Assembly (NCBI RefSeq): GCF_007785815.1
Contig: NZ_VNIM01000035.1
Coordinates: 1 to 39,308 of the forward strand
Source of the DNA: Alterirhizorhabdus solaris
GTDB lineage: Bacteria; Pseudomonadota; Alphaproteobacteria; Sphingomonadales; Sphingomonadaceae
Direction: 5' to 3'
DNA: 39,308 nucleotides
Shown one piece after another: positions 9,144 to 17,196 of the stretch; the stretch's first letter is position 1, and each line of letters begins with the position of its first letter. A program made the position numbers and the translations under genes. Under the pieces are notes generated by a model. It was given only the letters and a program-made list of their open reading frames with translations, was not told where the DNA came from and did not search any database.

Positions 9144-9167
9144 AAGGCCGCCCCTTAGGACGGCCTT
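9144..9167 (-). terminator. Second hairpin downstream of the DUF6118 gene
   Basis: A 7-bp stem aaggccg / cggcctt with a 10-base loop is followed on minus by TTTGGCTT. It shares the sequence aaggccgcccctt with the hairpin at 9031-9066, so the two are related copies. It could be a first, leaky terminator for the traA operon. Confidence 0.45.
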
Positions 9168-9179
9168 GGCCCTTAGTTC

Positions 9180-9207
9180 CCTAGCGGGAAACGGACACTC
9201 CGCTAGG
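9180..9207. repeat. Short inverted repeat cctagcgg / ccgctagg
   Basis: Two 8-base arms separated by 12 bases lie between the DUF6118 stop and the hairpin at 9144. Function unknown; it could be part of the RNA structure at the end of the traA transcript or a remnant of a mobile-element end. Confidence 0.35.
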
Positions 9208-9253
9208 AGGCCGCGTGTATCCGTCACATACATGGTAGCTTGCAAACGTTCAA

Positions 9254-9991
9254 CTAACGGCTGCTAGGTGCAACCCGGATCGTACATCGCACCGGCTCGC
9301 GCTTACGGCCTGCGACCTTGCTGCATCCCTCGATCGTTTCGCGGTTTGCCGTCACGATCCTGTCGGCTGCGACGACCGCTCCAAACGCGGTCGGGCTGGC
9401 GCTCTGCATCATCCGCTGCCCTGCTTCCCAACGGGGAAGGTCGAGCGTCCGCGCCGCCATGCGCTCGGGCCATTGCCAGCTTGCCGGCGCGATCTCGCGC
9501 GCGACGAGGCCGGGCAGGATCGCCCATGCAAGGATGCCGGCCGCTGCGCCGCCTAGCCCGAACCATAGTTGCCGGTTCTTCTGGTCGGCCCGCGTCCATG
9601 CCGATCCGACAATGGTGCGAAGCTCGGCCATGATGCGGGCCTTGTCCTCGCCCGCCTTGGCAAGCACTGCCTGATCCTCACGCCGGGCCGCGTTGCCCGC
9701 TGCGGCGATCCGCTGCGCCATCTGCTCGGGCGTCATCGCCAGCGCCGGACTCCGCGCGATCACGTCGTTGATGACCGCAATTTGCTCGGCCGTGGCGTCC
9801 ACGCCCTGCTGCATCCGCCCCAGCGTCTCGGAATAGTCCGGCACGTCGATATGCGCCCGCTCGGCCGCCAAGCCCTCCACGGCACGGCGTAGCAACGCCA
9901 GCTCACGGTCCTGGCCTTCTATCACGGCGCGCAACCGGTCGAACGCCTCCGCCGGATCGCCGCCTTCCTGAATATCGTCGTCCATGCTCAT
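9254..9991 (-). CDS. DUF6118-like protein paired with traA
   Basis: A 245-residue protein: an acidic N-terminus, a long coiled-coil-like region (residues 15-125, many Ala/Glu/Arg heptads), one transmembrane helix near residues 143-165 (LWFGLGGAAAGILAWAILPGLV) and a C-terminal periplasmic or soluble part ending in CTIRVA. It begins 1 base after the traA stop, so it is translated from the same mRNA. From memory, this arrangement and sequence type matches the DUF6118 family found next to relaxase genes on sphingomonad plasmids. Its role is unknown; membrane anchoring suggests a link with the transfer or coupling apparatus. The start may be the ATG at 9991 or the one two codons later; both have an AGGA upstream. 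Confidence 0.75.
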   Translation of the reverse strand: MSMDDDIQEGGDPAEAFDRLRAVIEGQDRELALLRRAVEGLAAERAHIDVPDYSETLGRMQQGVDATAEQIAVINDVIARSPALAMTPEQMAQRIAAAGNAARREDQAVLAKAGEDKARIMAELRTIVGSAWTRADQKNRQLWFGLGGAAAGILAWAILPGLVAREIAPASWQWPERMAARTLDLPRWEAGQRMMQSASPTAFGAVVAADRIVTANRETIEGCSKVAGRKREPVRCTIRVAPSSR

Positions 9992-9992
9992 C

Positions 9993-12935
9993 CTACCGGC
10001 TCATGCCATGATCGCGGTCGCGGCCAATCGTGACCGACTGCGCCAGCTCGTTTGCGATCGATCGACCGCGCTCCATTTTCAGTTCCAGCTCAGGCGCGCG
10101 CCGGTGCAACGCGGATTCGAGCTGCGGGTCGCGGTGTAGCCCGCCCGCGATGCCCTCCATTCGCTTGCCGAGCCGTTCCGCACCCGCACGATCGCCGGCA
10201 CGCTCCATGCTGGCCTGCGCCTCCTTCATGGTCCGCCACTGCTCCACGAACCGGCCCGCGCGCTTCTCCGGATCGATGCGGACCTGGCGCTCCGTTTCCA
10301 TCGCCTTCGCCGCGCCGCCCGTGTTCCCCTCGGCCGCGTCGTGGACAAGCCGGGGGTCGCGTTCGATCGCGCTAGCTAGGTCGCGCGCGCCATGTGGCCG
10401 CACCTGATCGAGCGCATCACCCGCCTTCGCCAGCGCCTGTTCCTGGTGTGCCAGCACCGGCAATCCCTTCTCCCGCATCCGGCCTATATCGGCTGCGGCA
10501 CGACCATAGCGCTCGATCGCCCTCGCCTGAGAGCTGTTCGAAGTGGTGTTAATCGGACCCCCCTCGCTGCGGTCGCGAGCGGTGTTAATCGGACCCTCTT
10601 TCTCTTTCACAATGGCCGGCTTCGGCCGAAAACCGTCAAACATGCCCCGCGCTTTTGCCCGGACCTTTTCGACCACTTGGCGCGCGCGTTCCGGGAACCG
10701 GATCTCGCGCCGATCGGCGAACGCGCGCGCCTGGTCCTGCTCGGGCCGGGCATAGTCGCCGGCCATGTCCTTGCCCCGGTCGCGCGACAGGGCGCGGACG
10801 AGCTGGCGCTGATCGGCGAAATCGTCGCGGCCATAGTGGAGCTGCATATCGTCGCGGTGCCGCGACATGCCGACATAGGCGCTGTGCCGGTCCATGCCGG
10901 GGGTAGCGAGGACGTGCGCCCGATCGACCGTCACGCCCTGCGATTTGTGGAACGTCGCCGCATACCCATGATCGACATGGGCATAGTCCTTGGTGTCGAA
11001 CGCGACCCCGCGCCCGTCATCAAGGCGCACCGCCATGCCCTCGGACGATACCCGCTCGATCGTCGCCAGCGTGCCGTTCTTCACCCCCATGCCGCGCTCG
11101 TTGCGCAGGAACATGATGCGGTCGCCGGTCGCGAACTGACGCTCGCCGCGCTCGGCCTTCACCGTCACGTCGTCGCCAAGGTTGCCGGATGCACGCAACC
11201 GGTCGCGCGCCTCGCCATTGAGGCTCTGCACCTCGGCGTTGGTATGGGTGAGGATGATCCGGCTCTTGCCTGGTTCGGCCTGGCGCGCGCGATCCCAACC
11301 GTCGACCAGCTCGCCCCGGGCCTGCTCTCGGGTGTCGGCAGCGTGGACCATGCCCTTGCCGTCATAGGCATGGATCGCCTCGCCGGTGCGCCCCGTCGCC
11401 AGCGCGCGCGTCGCGTCGCGCTGCCAGTCCTCGCGCTGCCGGCGTATCTCGGTGATCTCGGCCGCGCCGTGCCGCTCGGTGACGCTGCGGAACGCCGCGC
11501 CAGCCTCGATCGCCTGCAACTGCTCGGGGTCGCCGACCATCACTACCTTGGCCCCGGCGTCGCGCGCTTGGGACAGCACACGCTCCATCTGGCGCGACCC
11601 GATCATGCCCGCCTCGTCCACGACCAACACGTCACGCGGGCCTAGCTGCTCCCGCCCCTGCTCCCATGCGTGTTCAAGGCTGGCGATGGTGCGGGACTGA
11701 ATGCCGGACCCGCCCTCAAGATTCTCGGCCGCAATGCCTGACAACGCCGCGCCGCGCACCGTGTAGCCCTGCCCCTCCCAAGCCTCACGCGCCACGCCAA
11801 GCATCGCCGATTTGCCCGAACCGGCGTACCCGACGACCGACGCCAGCCCCGCGTCGCCGGTCACATGATCGAAGGCGTCGCGCTGCTCGCCCGACAGGAC
11901 AAGGCCCCGCTCCTCGGCCTTGGCCGTAGCGGCGTCACGATGCCGATCGCCGACACTGTGTTCGCCCCGGCCCGCCAGCTCGTCGCCGGCCCGCTCCAGC
12001 CGGTTTTCCACCGCGATCATGTCGCGCGACGTGAACCGCTCCTGGTCGTGGCCGTCCTTCCCCAATGCGACCAGCTCGGGCGATCCCCGCACCGCCCCCA
12101 TCACCTGGTCGAACTGCTCCTTGCCGTCGCTGTGCCGGAACGCGAACGTCGCAAGGTCGCGGGTGGTGAAGGTCGCCTGCTGCCGGGTAATCGCGTCCAG
12201 CGCGACATTGGGATTGGCGATAATCTTCGCGCCGTTCTCGCGGGCGATGCGCGTGTGATCCTCGATCCGCTCCGCCTCAAGTCCCTGCTCCGGCCTGCGC
12301 GATGCGGCCGGGCCGATCTTGTGCTGCGGCTCCAGCCCGATCCCCTGCGCCTCGTAACTGCGATGGTCGATGCGGCCCTCAAGCCCAAGCTCGGCCATGC
12401 GCTCGTTGACGTGCGCGCTCCACGCCTCGCGCCAGTCCTTCAACAGCTCGGTCGAGTTCCAGTCGCGGTTCTTTTTGCCGAACCCTTCCGGCCCTACGTC
12501 GCGCATCGCCAGCATGACATGCGCGTGCGGCTTGGGCGTGCCGTCCTTCGCCTTGTCCCAATGCACATTCAGGTCCGCGACCATGCCGCGTTTAACGAAC
12601 TGCTCTTTTACGAAATCACGTGCGAGCTGGACGCCCTGCTTCTCGTCCATCTCGCGCGGAATCGAGAACTCCACCTCGCGGGCAAGCTGCGCGTCCTTGC
12701 GCTTCTCCCCTGCCTCCACCTCGTTCCATAAGGTCGTGCGGTCGTTTAAACGCTCCGGCGCTCCCTCCGGCAACATCACCTCGGAGTGAATGACGCCCGC
12801 CTTGTTCGAGAAGTCGTGGTCGCGATTCAGCCGATCGTCGTGCAGCTCGGACGCGGAACGATAGGCGGCGCTCGCGACGGCGCTCGATCCGTTCGCGCGG
12901 CTCACAACTTTGGCGGAGAAATGGTAGATCGCCAT
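9993..12935 (-). CDS. traA: Ti-type conjugative relaxase/helicase TraA (MOBQ)
   Basis: A 980-residue relaxase that nicks oriT and unwinds the strand for transfer. The N-terminal MobA/MobL domain has a candidate nicking tyrosine Y25 (AAYRS) and the metal-binding His cluster H137 and H139 (KPHAHVML) preceded by H125. The C-terminal half is a TraI/RecD-like helicase with Walker A GYAGSGKS at 369-376 and Walker B VVDEAG at 438-443, then SF1 motifs including TFHKSQG and YVGMSR. Start ATG 12935 gives the conserved N-terminus MAIYHFSAK; a start four codons upstream is possible but does not match the family. Slightly shorter than Ti TraA (about 1,100). Divergent from traC, with oriT between. The large open frames on the opposite strand (for example 10392-11645) are codon-bias shadows. 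Confidence 0.95.
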   Translation of the reverse strand: MAIYHFSAKVVSRANGSSAVASAAYRSASELHDDRLNRDHDFSNKAGVIHSEVMLPEGAPERLNDRTTLWNEVEAGEKRKDAQLAREVEFSIPREMDEKQGVQLARDFVKEQFVKRGMVADLNVHWDKAKDGTPKPHAHVMLAMRDVGPEGFGKKNRDWNSTELLKDWREAWSAHVNERMAELGLEGRIDHRSYEAQGIGLEPQHKIGPAASRRPEQGLEAERIEDHTRIARENGAKIIANPNVALDAITRQQATFTTRDLATFAFRHSDGKEQFDQVMGAVRGSPELVALGKDGHDQERFTSRDMIAVENRLERAGDELAGRGEHSVGDRHRDAATAKAEERGLVLSGEQRDAFDHVTGDAGLASVVGYAGSGKSAMLGVAREAWEGQGYTVRGAALSGIAAENLEGGSGIQSRTIASLEHAWEQGREQLGPRDVLVVDEAGMIGSRQMERVLSQARDAGAKVVMVGDPEQLQAIEAGAAFRSVTERHGAAEITEIRRQREDWQRDATRALATGRTGEAIHAYDGKGMVHAADTREQARGELVDGWDRARQAEPGKSRIILTHTNAEVQSLNGEARDRLRASGNLGDDVTVKAERGERQFATGDRIMFLRNERGMGVKNGTLATIERVSSEGMAVRLDDGRGVAFDTKDYAHVDHGYAATFHKSQGVTVDRAHVLATPGMDRHSAYVGMSRHRDDMQLHYGRDDFADQRQLVRALSRDRGKDMAGDYARPEQDQARAFADRREIRFPERARQVVEKVRAKARGMFDGFRPKPAIVKEKEGPINTARDRSEGGPINTTSNSSQARAIERYGRAAADIGRMREKGLPVLAHQEQALAKAGDALDQVRPHGARDLASAIERDPRLVHDAAEGNTGGAAKAMETERQVRIDPEKRAGRFVEQWRTMKEAQASMERAGDRAGAERLGKRMEGIAGGLHRDPQLESALHRRAPELELKMERGRSIANELAQSVTIGRDRDHGMSR

Positions 12936-12960
12936 GACGCTCCGCACACTGCCCTACTTA

Positions 12961-12995
12961 GTGCACGTCGGCAACGACGTATAAGCGCGCACTCA
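12961..12995. other. Predicted oriT, Ti/MOBQ type
   Basis: The traA-traC intergenic region holds a 6-bp hairpin (acgtcg-gcaa-cgacgt, 12965-12980) followed at once by ataagcgcgcact. This resembles the Ti-plasmid oriT core as I remember it (hairpin, then GTATAATTGCGCCCTT) and the RSF1010 nic region TAAGTG/CGCCCT. By analogy the nick would fall near 12987/12988. Position between divergent traA and traCDG is the classical one. Confidence 0.7.
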
Positions 12996-13109
12996 CAACT
13001 CGCTGCGCTCCTCGTGATTGACCTCGTGCTGCTATCTACTTGTTCCGGCTTTACCCTCATGCTGAAGACGCTAGGATGCTACTGACAGATACGCGGAAGG
13101 GTGAAAGCG

Positions 13110-13439
13110 ATGCGGAAGGTTCGCGATTACGATGCCGAACTGAAAGCGCTGGGCGACAAGGCCCGCGCGCTCAAGGCGAAGCGGATCGAACAGCTTGGCC
13201 AGCTCGTCGCCGCAACCGGGGCTGATGCGCTCGATACTGAAACCCTCGCCGGTGTCCTGCTCGATGCGATCGGATCAAAGGATACGGGCGCGAAGGAGGC
13301 ATGGCGCGCGAAGGGCGCGGCCTTCTTTCAACGGCGCGGGCGCAAAGGTGGCGGCGCTGCTGCGATCGACGGATCGGGCGCTGCGATTGAACCGGGCGGC
13401 GACGCTGCGGGCGGAAGCGGCGGAACGCCGAACGGATAG
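13110..13439 (+). CDS. traC: Conjugal transfer protein TraC-like
   Basis: A 109-residue protein with an N-terminal charged helix (MRKVRDYDAELKALGDKARALKAK) like the TraC accessory proteins of Ti-type transfer, which help the relaxase at oriT. The middle part (LGQLVAATGADALDTETLAGVLLDA) is the conserved core, and the tail after residue 70 is Gly/Ala-rich and low in complexity. ATG 13110 is chosen over the GTG three codons upstream because ggaaggg sits 8 bases before it. First gene of the plus-strand mobilisation operon, divergent from traA. Some databases swap the TraC/TraD names for these short proteins. Confidence 0.78.
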   Translation: MRKVRDYDAELKALGDKARALKAKRIEQLGQLVAATGADALDTETLAGVLLDAIGSKDTGAKEAWRAKGAAFFQRRGRKGGGAAAIDGSGAAIEPGGDAAGGSGGTPNG

Positions 13440-13452
13440 CAGGGGCTGGGTC

Positions 13453-13677
13453 GTGCAACGTCGCGAGCGAACACGCCACCTGATTGAGCTGGGCGGGCTG
13501 GTCCAGAAAGCCGGCCTGGTCGAACTGACTGACGACGATCGCACCACCCTCTACGGCGCGCTGCTCGATCTCGCCGGGCGTGGGCGCGGCGACGACGCCG
13601 GCGACGTGCTGACGCTATGGAAGCGGCGCGGCAAGCGGGCGTTCGACGCGGAAGCGGAAGGGAGCGAAACGCAATGA
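13453..13677 (+). CDS. traD: Conjugal transfer protein TraD-like
   Basis: A 74-residue protein starting at GTG 13453, just downstream of the traC stop, with AGGGG at 13441-13445 as ribosome site. The segment RRERTRHLIELGGLVQKAGL followed by a short helical stretch matches the small TraD proteins of Ti-type systems (about 70 residues), which act with TraC as relaxosome accessories. The frame is open further upstream but that part overlaps traC in another frame and shows no family resemblance. The stop overlaps the next start (ATGA, 13674-13677). Confidence 0.78.
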   Translation: MQRRERTRHLIELGGLVQKAGLVELTDDDRTTLYGALLDLAGRGRGDDAGDVLTLWKRRGKRAFDAEAEGSETQ

Positions 13678-13955
13678 GTGATTTCGATATCGAGACGATC
13701 CGCCGCCAGGTCCGTGCGATGGATTTCGTGCGCGGCACCCCGGCGGAGGTCGCCATGTGGCACGAGGACATGGCGGACTCGCGCGCCAATCTCGTGATCG
13801 AAAACATGATCCCGACGCCAAACGACGATGCGTTTTTCGCGATGATGCTGGACGAGGGCGTACCCCCTCCCGTCGTGTCGCAAATCCTGCTCCGGCTGCT
13901 CGATCATCCCGACGCCGACCGGTCCCTGCCGGTGACGCCGATGGAAGCGCACTGA
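13674..13955 (+). CDS. Small conserved-looking protein between traD and traG
   Basis: A 93-residue acidic protein (MSDFDIETIRRQVRAMDF...). It has no signal peptide or membrane helix and is mostly helical in pattern, with the C-terminal segment PPPVVSQILLRLLDHPDADRS. I do not recognise a domain. Both ends are fixed by overlaps: ATGA with traD upstream and TGATG with traG downstream, so it is clearly part of the transfer operon and probably translated with TraG. A role as a cytoplasmic partner of the coupling protein or relaxosome is inference only. Confidence 0.7.
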   Translation: MSDFDIETIRRQVRAMDFVRGTPAEVAMWHEDMADSRANLVIENMIPTPNDDAFFAMMLDEGVPPPVVSQILLRLLDHPDADRSLPVTPMEAH

Positions 13956-15505
13956 TGCCCCGGCGACGGATCAGCCCGCTGTTCGCGGTCTTCGTCGCCT
14001 TCGTGGTGCTGATGGCGAGCAACGCCTGGCTCAAGGGCATCTTCGGCTATGGCGAGATAGCGACCGACATTCCGTTCCTGCTGGCGGGCGCGATCCTGTT
14101 CCTGGCCTGGCGCTTCAACCGACGTGCCGCCAACCAGCGCAGTGATCTGCTCGGCTCCGCCCGCTTCGGCGACCGAGCCGATGTGCGGAAGCTGGAAGCG
14201 AACGGGGATCTTCTGATCGGCCGCTCGGCGAAGTCGGGGAAGCTGCTGCATTACGACGGCGCGGCGCATCTTTTGACGATGGCACCCACCCGGTCGGGCA
14301 AGGGCGTCGGCACGATCATCCCCAACCTGCTGCTGCTCGATCGCTCGGTGATCTGCATCGACCCCAAGGGCGAGAACGCCCGCGTTACAGCCCGCGCGCG
14401 TGCCGCCAAGGGCAAGGTCTGGTGTCTCGACCCGTTCGGCGTGTCGGGTCAGCCTCCTGCCCGCTACAATCCGCTCGACCGGCTCGATCCCGCCAGCCTC
14501 GATCTTGCGGAAGATGCCAACACCCTCGCCGACGCGCTGGTCCATGACGCGCCGGGGCAATCAGGCGAAGCGCATTGGAACGAGGAAGCCAAGGCGCTGA
14601 TCGCCGGGCTGATCCTGCACACCGTCGTCCACGAACCTGCCGACGCCCGAGTGCTGGCGACGGTGCGCGACAAGCTGACGCTCGCCCCTGCCGGCTTCGC
14701 CGCGCTGCTGGCCGATATGCAGGCCAGCGTCGGCGCCGGTGGCCTGATCGCCCGCGCCGCCAACCGCCAGCTCGGCAAGTCTGACCGCGAAGCGGCAGGG
14801 GTGCTGTCCTCGGCGCAGCGCCACACCCACTTTCTCGATAGCCCCCGCATCGTCGCCAGCACGGCCGCCTCGGATTTCACCTTCGCGGGCTTGAAGGACA
14901 CGACCGCCACCGTGTTCCTGTGCCTGCCGCCCGATCGGCTCGATACCTATGCCCGTTGGCTGCGGCTGCTGGTGAGCCAGGCCGTCACCGACATGGCGCG
15001 GTCCACCGCCCGCCCTGCCCGGCCCGTGCTGTTCCTGCTGGACGAGTTCGCCGCCCTCGGCCGCCTAGAACCGGTCGAGCGCGCGATGGGGTTGATGGCC
15101 GGCTATGGCCTCCAGCTCTGGCCGATCCTCCAGGACATGCATCAACTCAAGGCCACCTATGGCGAGCGCGCCGGCACGTTCATGTCCAACGCGGGCGTGA
15201 TCCAGACTTTCGGGGTCAACGACCATGCGACCGCCGACATGCTCTCGCGCACGATCGGCGACACCACGATCGAATATGATACCGTCAGCACGTCGCGCGG
15301 CACCGGCTGGGGTGAAAATCGCGCTGGCCCCTCGGAAAGCGTCAGCGGGCACGTCTCCGCCCGCCGGCTCGCCACCCCCGACGAAATCATGCGGATGCGG
15401 CCCGACCAGCTCCTGCTGCTCCGCCAGGGCGAACACCCCCTCGCGGTCGAGAAAATCCGCTACTACGATCAGCGTGAGTTTGCAGGCCTGTTTGATCCGG
15501 CTTGA
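13955..15505 (+). CDS. traG: Type IV coupling protein TraG/VirD4 family
   Basis: A 516-residue inner-membrane ATPase that brings the relaxosome to a type IV secretion channel. Two N-terminal transmembrane helices (about 8-27 and 36-53) precede the TraG/VirD4 ATPase core with Walker A APTRSGKGVG at 110-119 and Walker B LFLLDEF with D363-E364. ATG 13955 overlaps the previous stop (TGATG). Ti TraG is longer (about 640), so this is a compact form. No virB or trb channel genes are on the plasmid, so it must use a helper's mating channel. Immediately after its stop begins a 17-bp inverted repeat. Confidence 0.94.
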   Translation: MPRRRISPLFAVFVAFVVLMASNAWLKGIFGYGEIATDIPFLLAGAILFLAWRFNRRAANQRSDLLGSARFGDRADVRKLEANGDLLIGRSAKSGKLLHYDGAAHLLTMAPTRSGKGVGTIIPNLLLLDRSVICIDPKGENARVTARARAAKGKVWCLDPFGVSGQPPARYNPLDRLDPASLDLAEDANTLADALVHDAPGQSGEAHWNEEAKALIAGLILHTVVHEPADARVLATVRDKLTLAPAGFAALLADMQASVGAGGLIARAANRQLGKSDREAAGVLSSAQRHTHFLDSPRIVASTAASDFTFAGLKDTTATVFLCLPPDRLDTYARWLRLLVSQAVTDMARSTARPARPVLFLLDEFAALGRLEPVERAMGLMAGYGLQLWPILQDMHQLKATYGERAGTFMSNAGVIQTFGVNDHATADMLSRTIGDTTIEYDTVSTSRGTGWGENRAGPSESVSGHVSARRLATPDEIMRMRPDQLLLLRQGEHPLAVEKIRYYDQREFAGLFDPA

Positions 15506-15508
15506 ATG

Positions 15509-15597
15509 GTCCGCGAAAGCACGAACACACACACCTGCCGCGCCTTAAGGCAGCGCCCCTCCCTGTATGACCGGCGATAATTCGTGCTTTCGCGGAC
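15509..15597. repeat. 17-bp perfect inverted repeat directly after traG
   Basis: gtccgcgaaagcacgaa (15509-15525) is repeated in exact inverse orientation at 15581-15597 with a 55-base spacer. The spacer holds a 10-bp palindrome (gccttaaggc). The left arm starts 3 bases after the traG stop. It could terminate the tra operon as a long hairpin, or mark the boundary of an inserted module. No T-run is present. Confidence 0.6.
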
Positions 15598-15736
15598 GGG
15601 AAGTTAGACCCACCGGTAGCGGCGGTGTCATGATTAAGCGCGTGCCAAACCCGCATGGCGATTTAAGCCCTTCTGGCGACGTTTGTCGTTACCGGGGCCT
15701 CCCTCTTCAGTAGAAGTCCTTCCCTGCCCTGGCAGT

Positions 15737-15840
15737 CGCTCCAGACGGCGCTGGAGCGTGATTCTGCTACCACCTCGCCGACTTCCTTCCCGCCTAGCCC
15801 TGCGGCGCTTGCGCCGCTCTGGTGACGGCTACGCCGTCAC
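15737..15840. repeat. Three closely spaced hairpins between traG and oriV
   Basis: Perfect short stems: cgctccag / ctggagcg (15737-15758), gcggcgc-tt-gcgccgc (15802-15817) and gtgacggc-tac-gccgtcac (15822-15840). They occupy the gene-free stretch 15598-15886, in which I see no credible coding frame. They may be terminators that shield the origin from tra transcription, or single-strand initiation structures. Confidence 0.45.
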
Positions 15841-15886
15841 GCAACAATGGTGCATCGGCCGGTAGGCCGATTCCATTAGCCCTTTT

Positions 15887-16238
15887 GCATTCTGGCGTTG
15901 TCGTGTGAGATTAAGTGATTCTGTTAAATAGGAATCTTTAAGAAGGTTAAGGGGTGAAAATGCCCCGATTCCTCCCGCTTTCTCAGTCGCTTAGAAGCAC
16001 AGCCGGTGGGCGAAACCCCGTGATTCGGTGTGTGATCCCCCGATAGTGCGGTGTGTGATCCCCCGAACGAATGGTGGGTGAAACCCCGGGTTTGGCGGTG
16101 CCGCGATCGCCTCCTCGCGCGAGTTATCCACAGACTGACCGCCTGTCCCATCCGAGCTAACGTGCTTCGGCGATCAGCCGATGATTTTAACCGGTGTGTG
16201 ATACCCCGATAGATAGCGTTGAGGTGGGTGAAACCCCG
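15887..16238. other. Predicted vegetative origin (oriV) with six iterons, a DnaA box and an AT-rich flank
   Basis: Six 16-bp iteron copies are seen at 16005-16020, 16027-16042, 16050-16065, 16073-16088, 16193-16208 and 16223-16238. Two forms alternate: GGTGGGTGAAACCCCG and GGTGTGTGATCCCCCG. The first four are spaced 22-23 bp, about two helical turns, so they face one side of the DNA. A perfect DnaA box, ttatccaca, is at 16124-16132. The stretch 15887-15960 is clearly AT-rich for this plasmid and is a likely unwinding element. The last iteron ends 4 bases from the repA stop codon, so the origin lies downstream of repA. Assignment is by architecture; the RepA-iteron link is inferred. Confidence 0.8.
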
Positions 16239-16242
16239 ATAC

Positions 16243-17196
16243 TCACCGCCGGCCGGCAAGCCGGTCCATATGGGCGTCCACCTCGTCCGTACGCCGGCGA
16301 TCGGCGTCGATGCGGGCGCGCCGCTCCTCCTCCACGCGCATCTTCTCGGCCAGCGCCAGCGCCTCGGCCTCGCCGCGGAGCCTGAACAGCACGGCCGGGC
16401 TTTTGTCGGTCGTTTCCGCAGTCTCCATTGTATAGTCGGGAAGCTGGTCGGCCTCGATCACGCGCCGGAGCATCCGGTTGAACTCCTTGGGCTGGGCGTC
16501 GCTGCCCGTCTTGTCGCGGAGCACCTCTACCCGGCACAACCATCCCCCGCGCTGCGTGCCGGCATGCTTGCGCGCGATGCGATACAGCGCCCGCTCCAGT
16601 CCTCCGGACAGGAGGAAATAGTCGGGATGCATGGTAAGCAACGACTTCTCGTTGACTATCCCCTCATAAACCCAATCCGAAAGGGTCAGCGTCATGCCCC
16701 GCGGTTGCTCGGTCTCGGCGTCGGTGTCGAAGGTCCAGCTATCGAGCCAGTTGAAGCCAGCCTTCTGCCGGCGCTTAGTCGCGCGGATTGAGGTGGTGAT
16801 GGAGGTCGTCTGGAGACGAAGCAGCGCCGCCTGCAGCTCCTGATAGTCCCTGCCGCCAGTGCCGCGTTTGATAGCTCGCAACAGGTCGTAAGGCGTCGTC
16901 GTCAGCGTGCGCGGCAGGTCGTTCAAGCCCTGCTGCTTCATGCGATTCAGGGTAGATGCCGCCCATATCAGAATGTCCGCATCCCAAATCGTCGCCATGC
17001 CGTAGTCTGGGATTGCCTGTACGCGTACCCATGCCTCGCCGTCCGGGCTGCGATACTCAATGGGCTTGAGACGCTTGCGCTTCTGCAGCGAGAAGAACGG
17101 ACGCTCCATGACTTCCCGCTGATCCTTGAGCGGGAGGTCACCAAGCGCCGGGATGAACAGGTCGAACTCGGGGTTGGGATCACGCCGCTTGCTCAC
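16243..17196 (-). CDS. repA: Plasmid replication initiator protein A (RepA)
   Basis: A 317-residue initiator of the 'replication initiator protein A' type. The N-terminus (DLFIPALGDLPLKDQREVMERPFFSLQKRKR) and the central block (DADILIWAASTLN, then GTGGRDYQELQAALLRLQTTSI, then FNWLDSWTF) are typical of RepA proteins of alphaproteobacterial plasmids, which bind iterons. A charged helix ends the protein (residues 265-310). ATG 17196 overlaps the upstream RHH gene stop by four bases (ATGA), so parA, the RHH gene and repA form one operon. Iterons start right after its stop. This is the only initiator gene on the plasmid. Confidence 0.92.
   Translation of the reverse strand: MSKRRDPNPEFDLFIPALGDLPLKDQREVMERPFFSLQKRKRLKPIEYRSPDGEAWVRVQAIPDYGMATIWDADILIWAASTLNRMKQQGLNDLPRTLTTTPYDLLRAIKRGTGGRDYQELQAALLRLQTTSITTSIRATKRRQKAGFNWLDSWTFDTDAETEQPRGMTLTLSDWVYEGIVNEKSLLTMHPDYFLLSGGLERALYRIARKHAGTQRGGWLCRVEVLRDKTGSDAQPKEFNRMLRRVIEADQLPDYTMETAETTDKSPAVLFRLRGEAEALALAEKMRVEEERRARIDADRRRTDEVDAHMDRLAGRR

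Noticed and set aside
10392-11645. Long plus-strand open frame (417 codons) opposite traA
   Set aside because: It lies wholly within traA, which has clear relaxase and helicase motifs; the frame has no recognisable domain and reflects GC-rich codon bias. The same applies to 11865-12731.
15598-15886. A gene or CRISPR array between traG and oriV
   Set aside because: No frame shows family resemblance or a ribosome site; the hairpins are unequal and not regularly spaced, so no CRISPR array is present here or elsewhere in the window.
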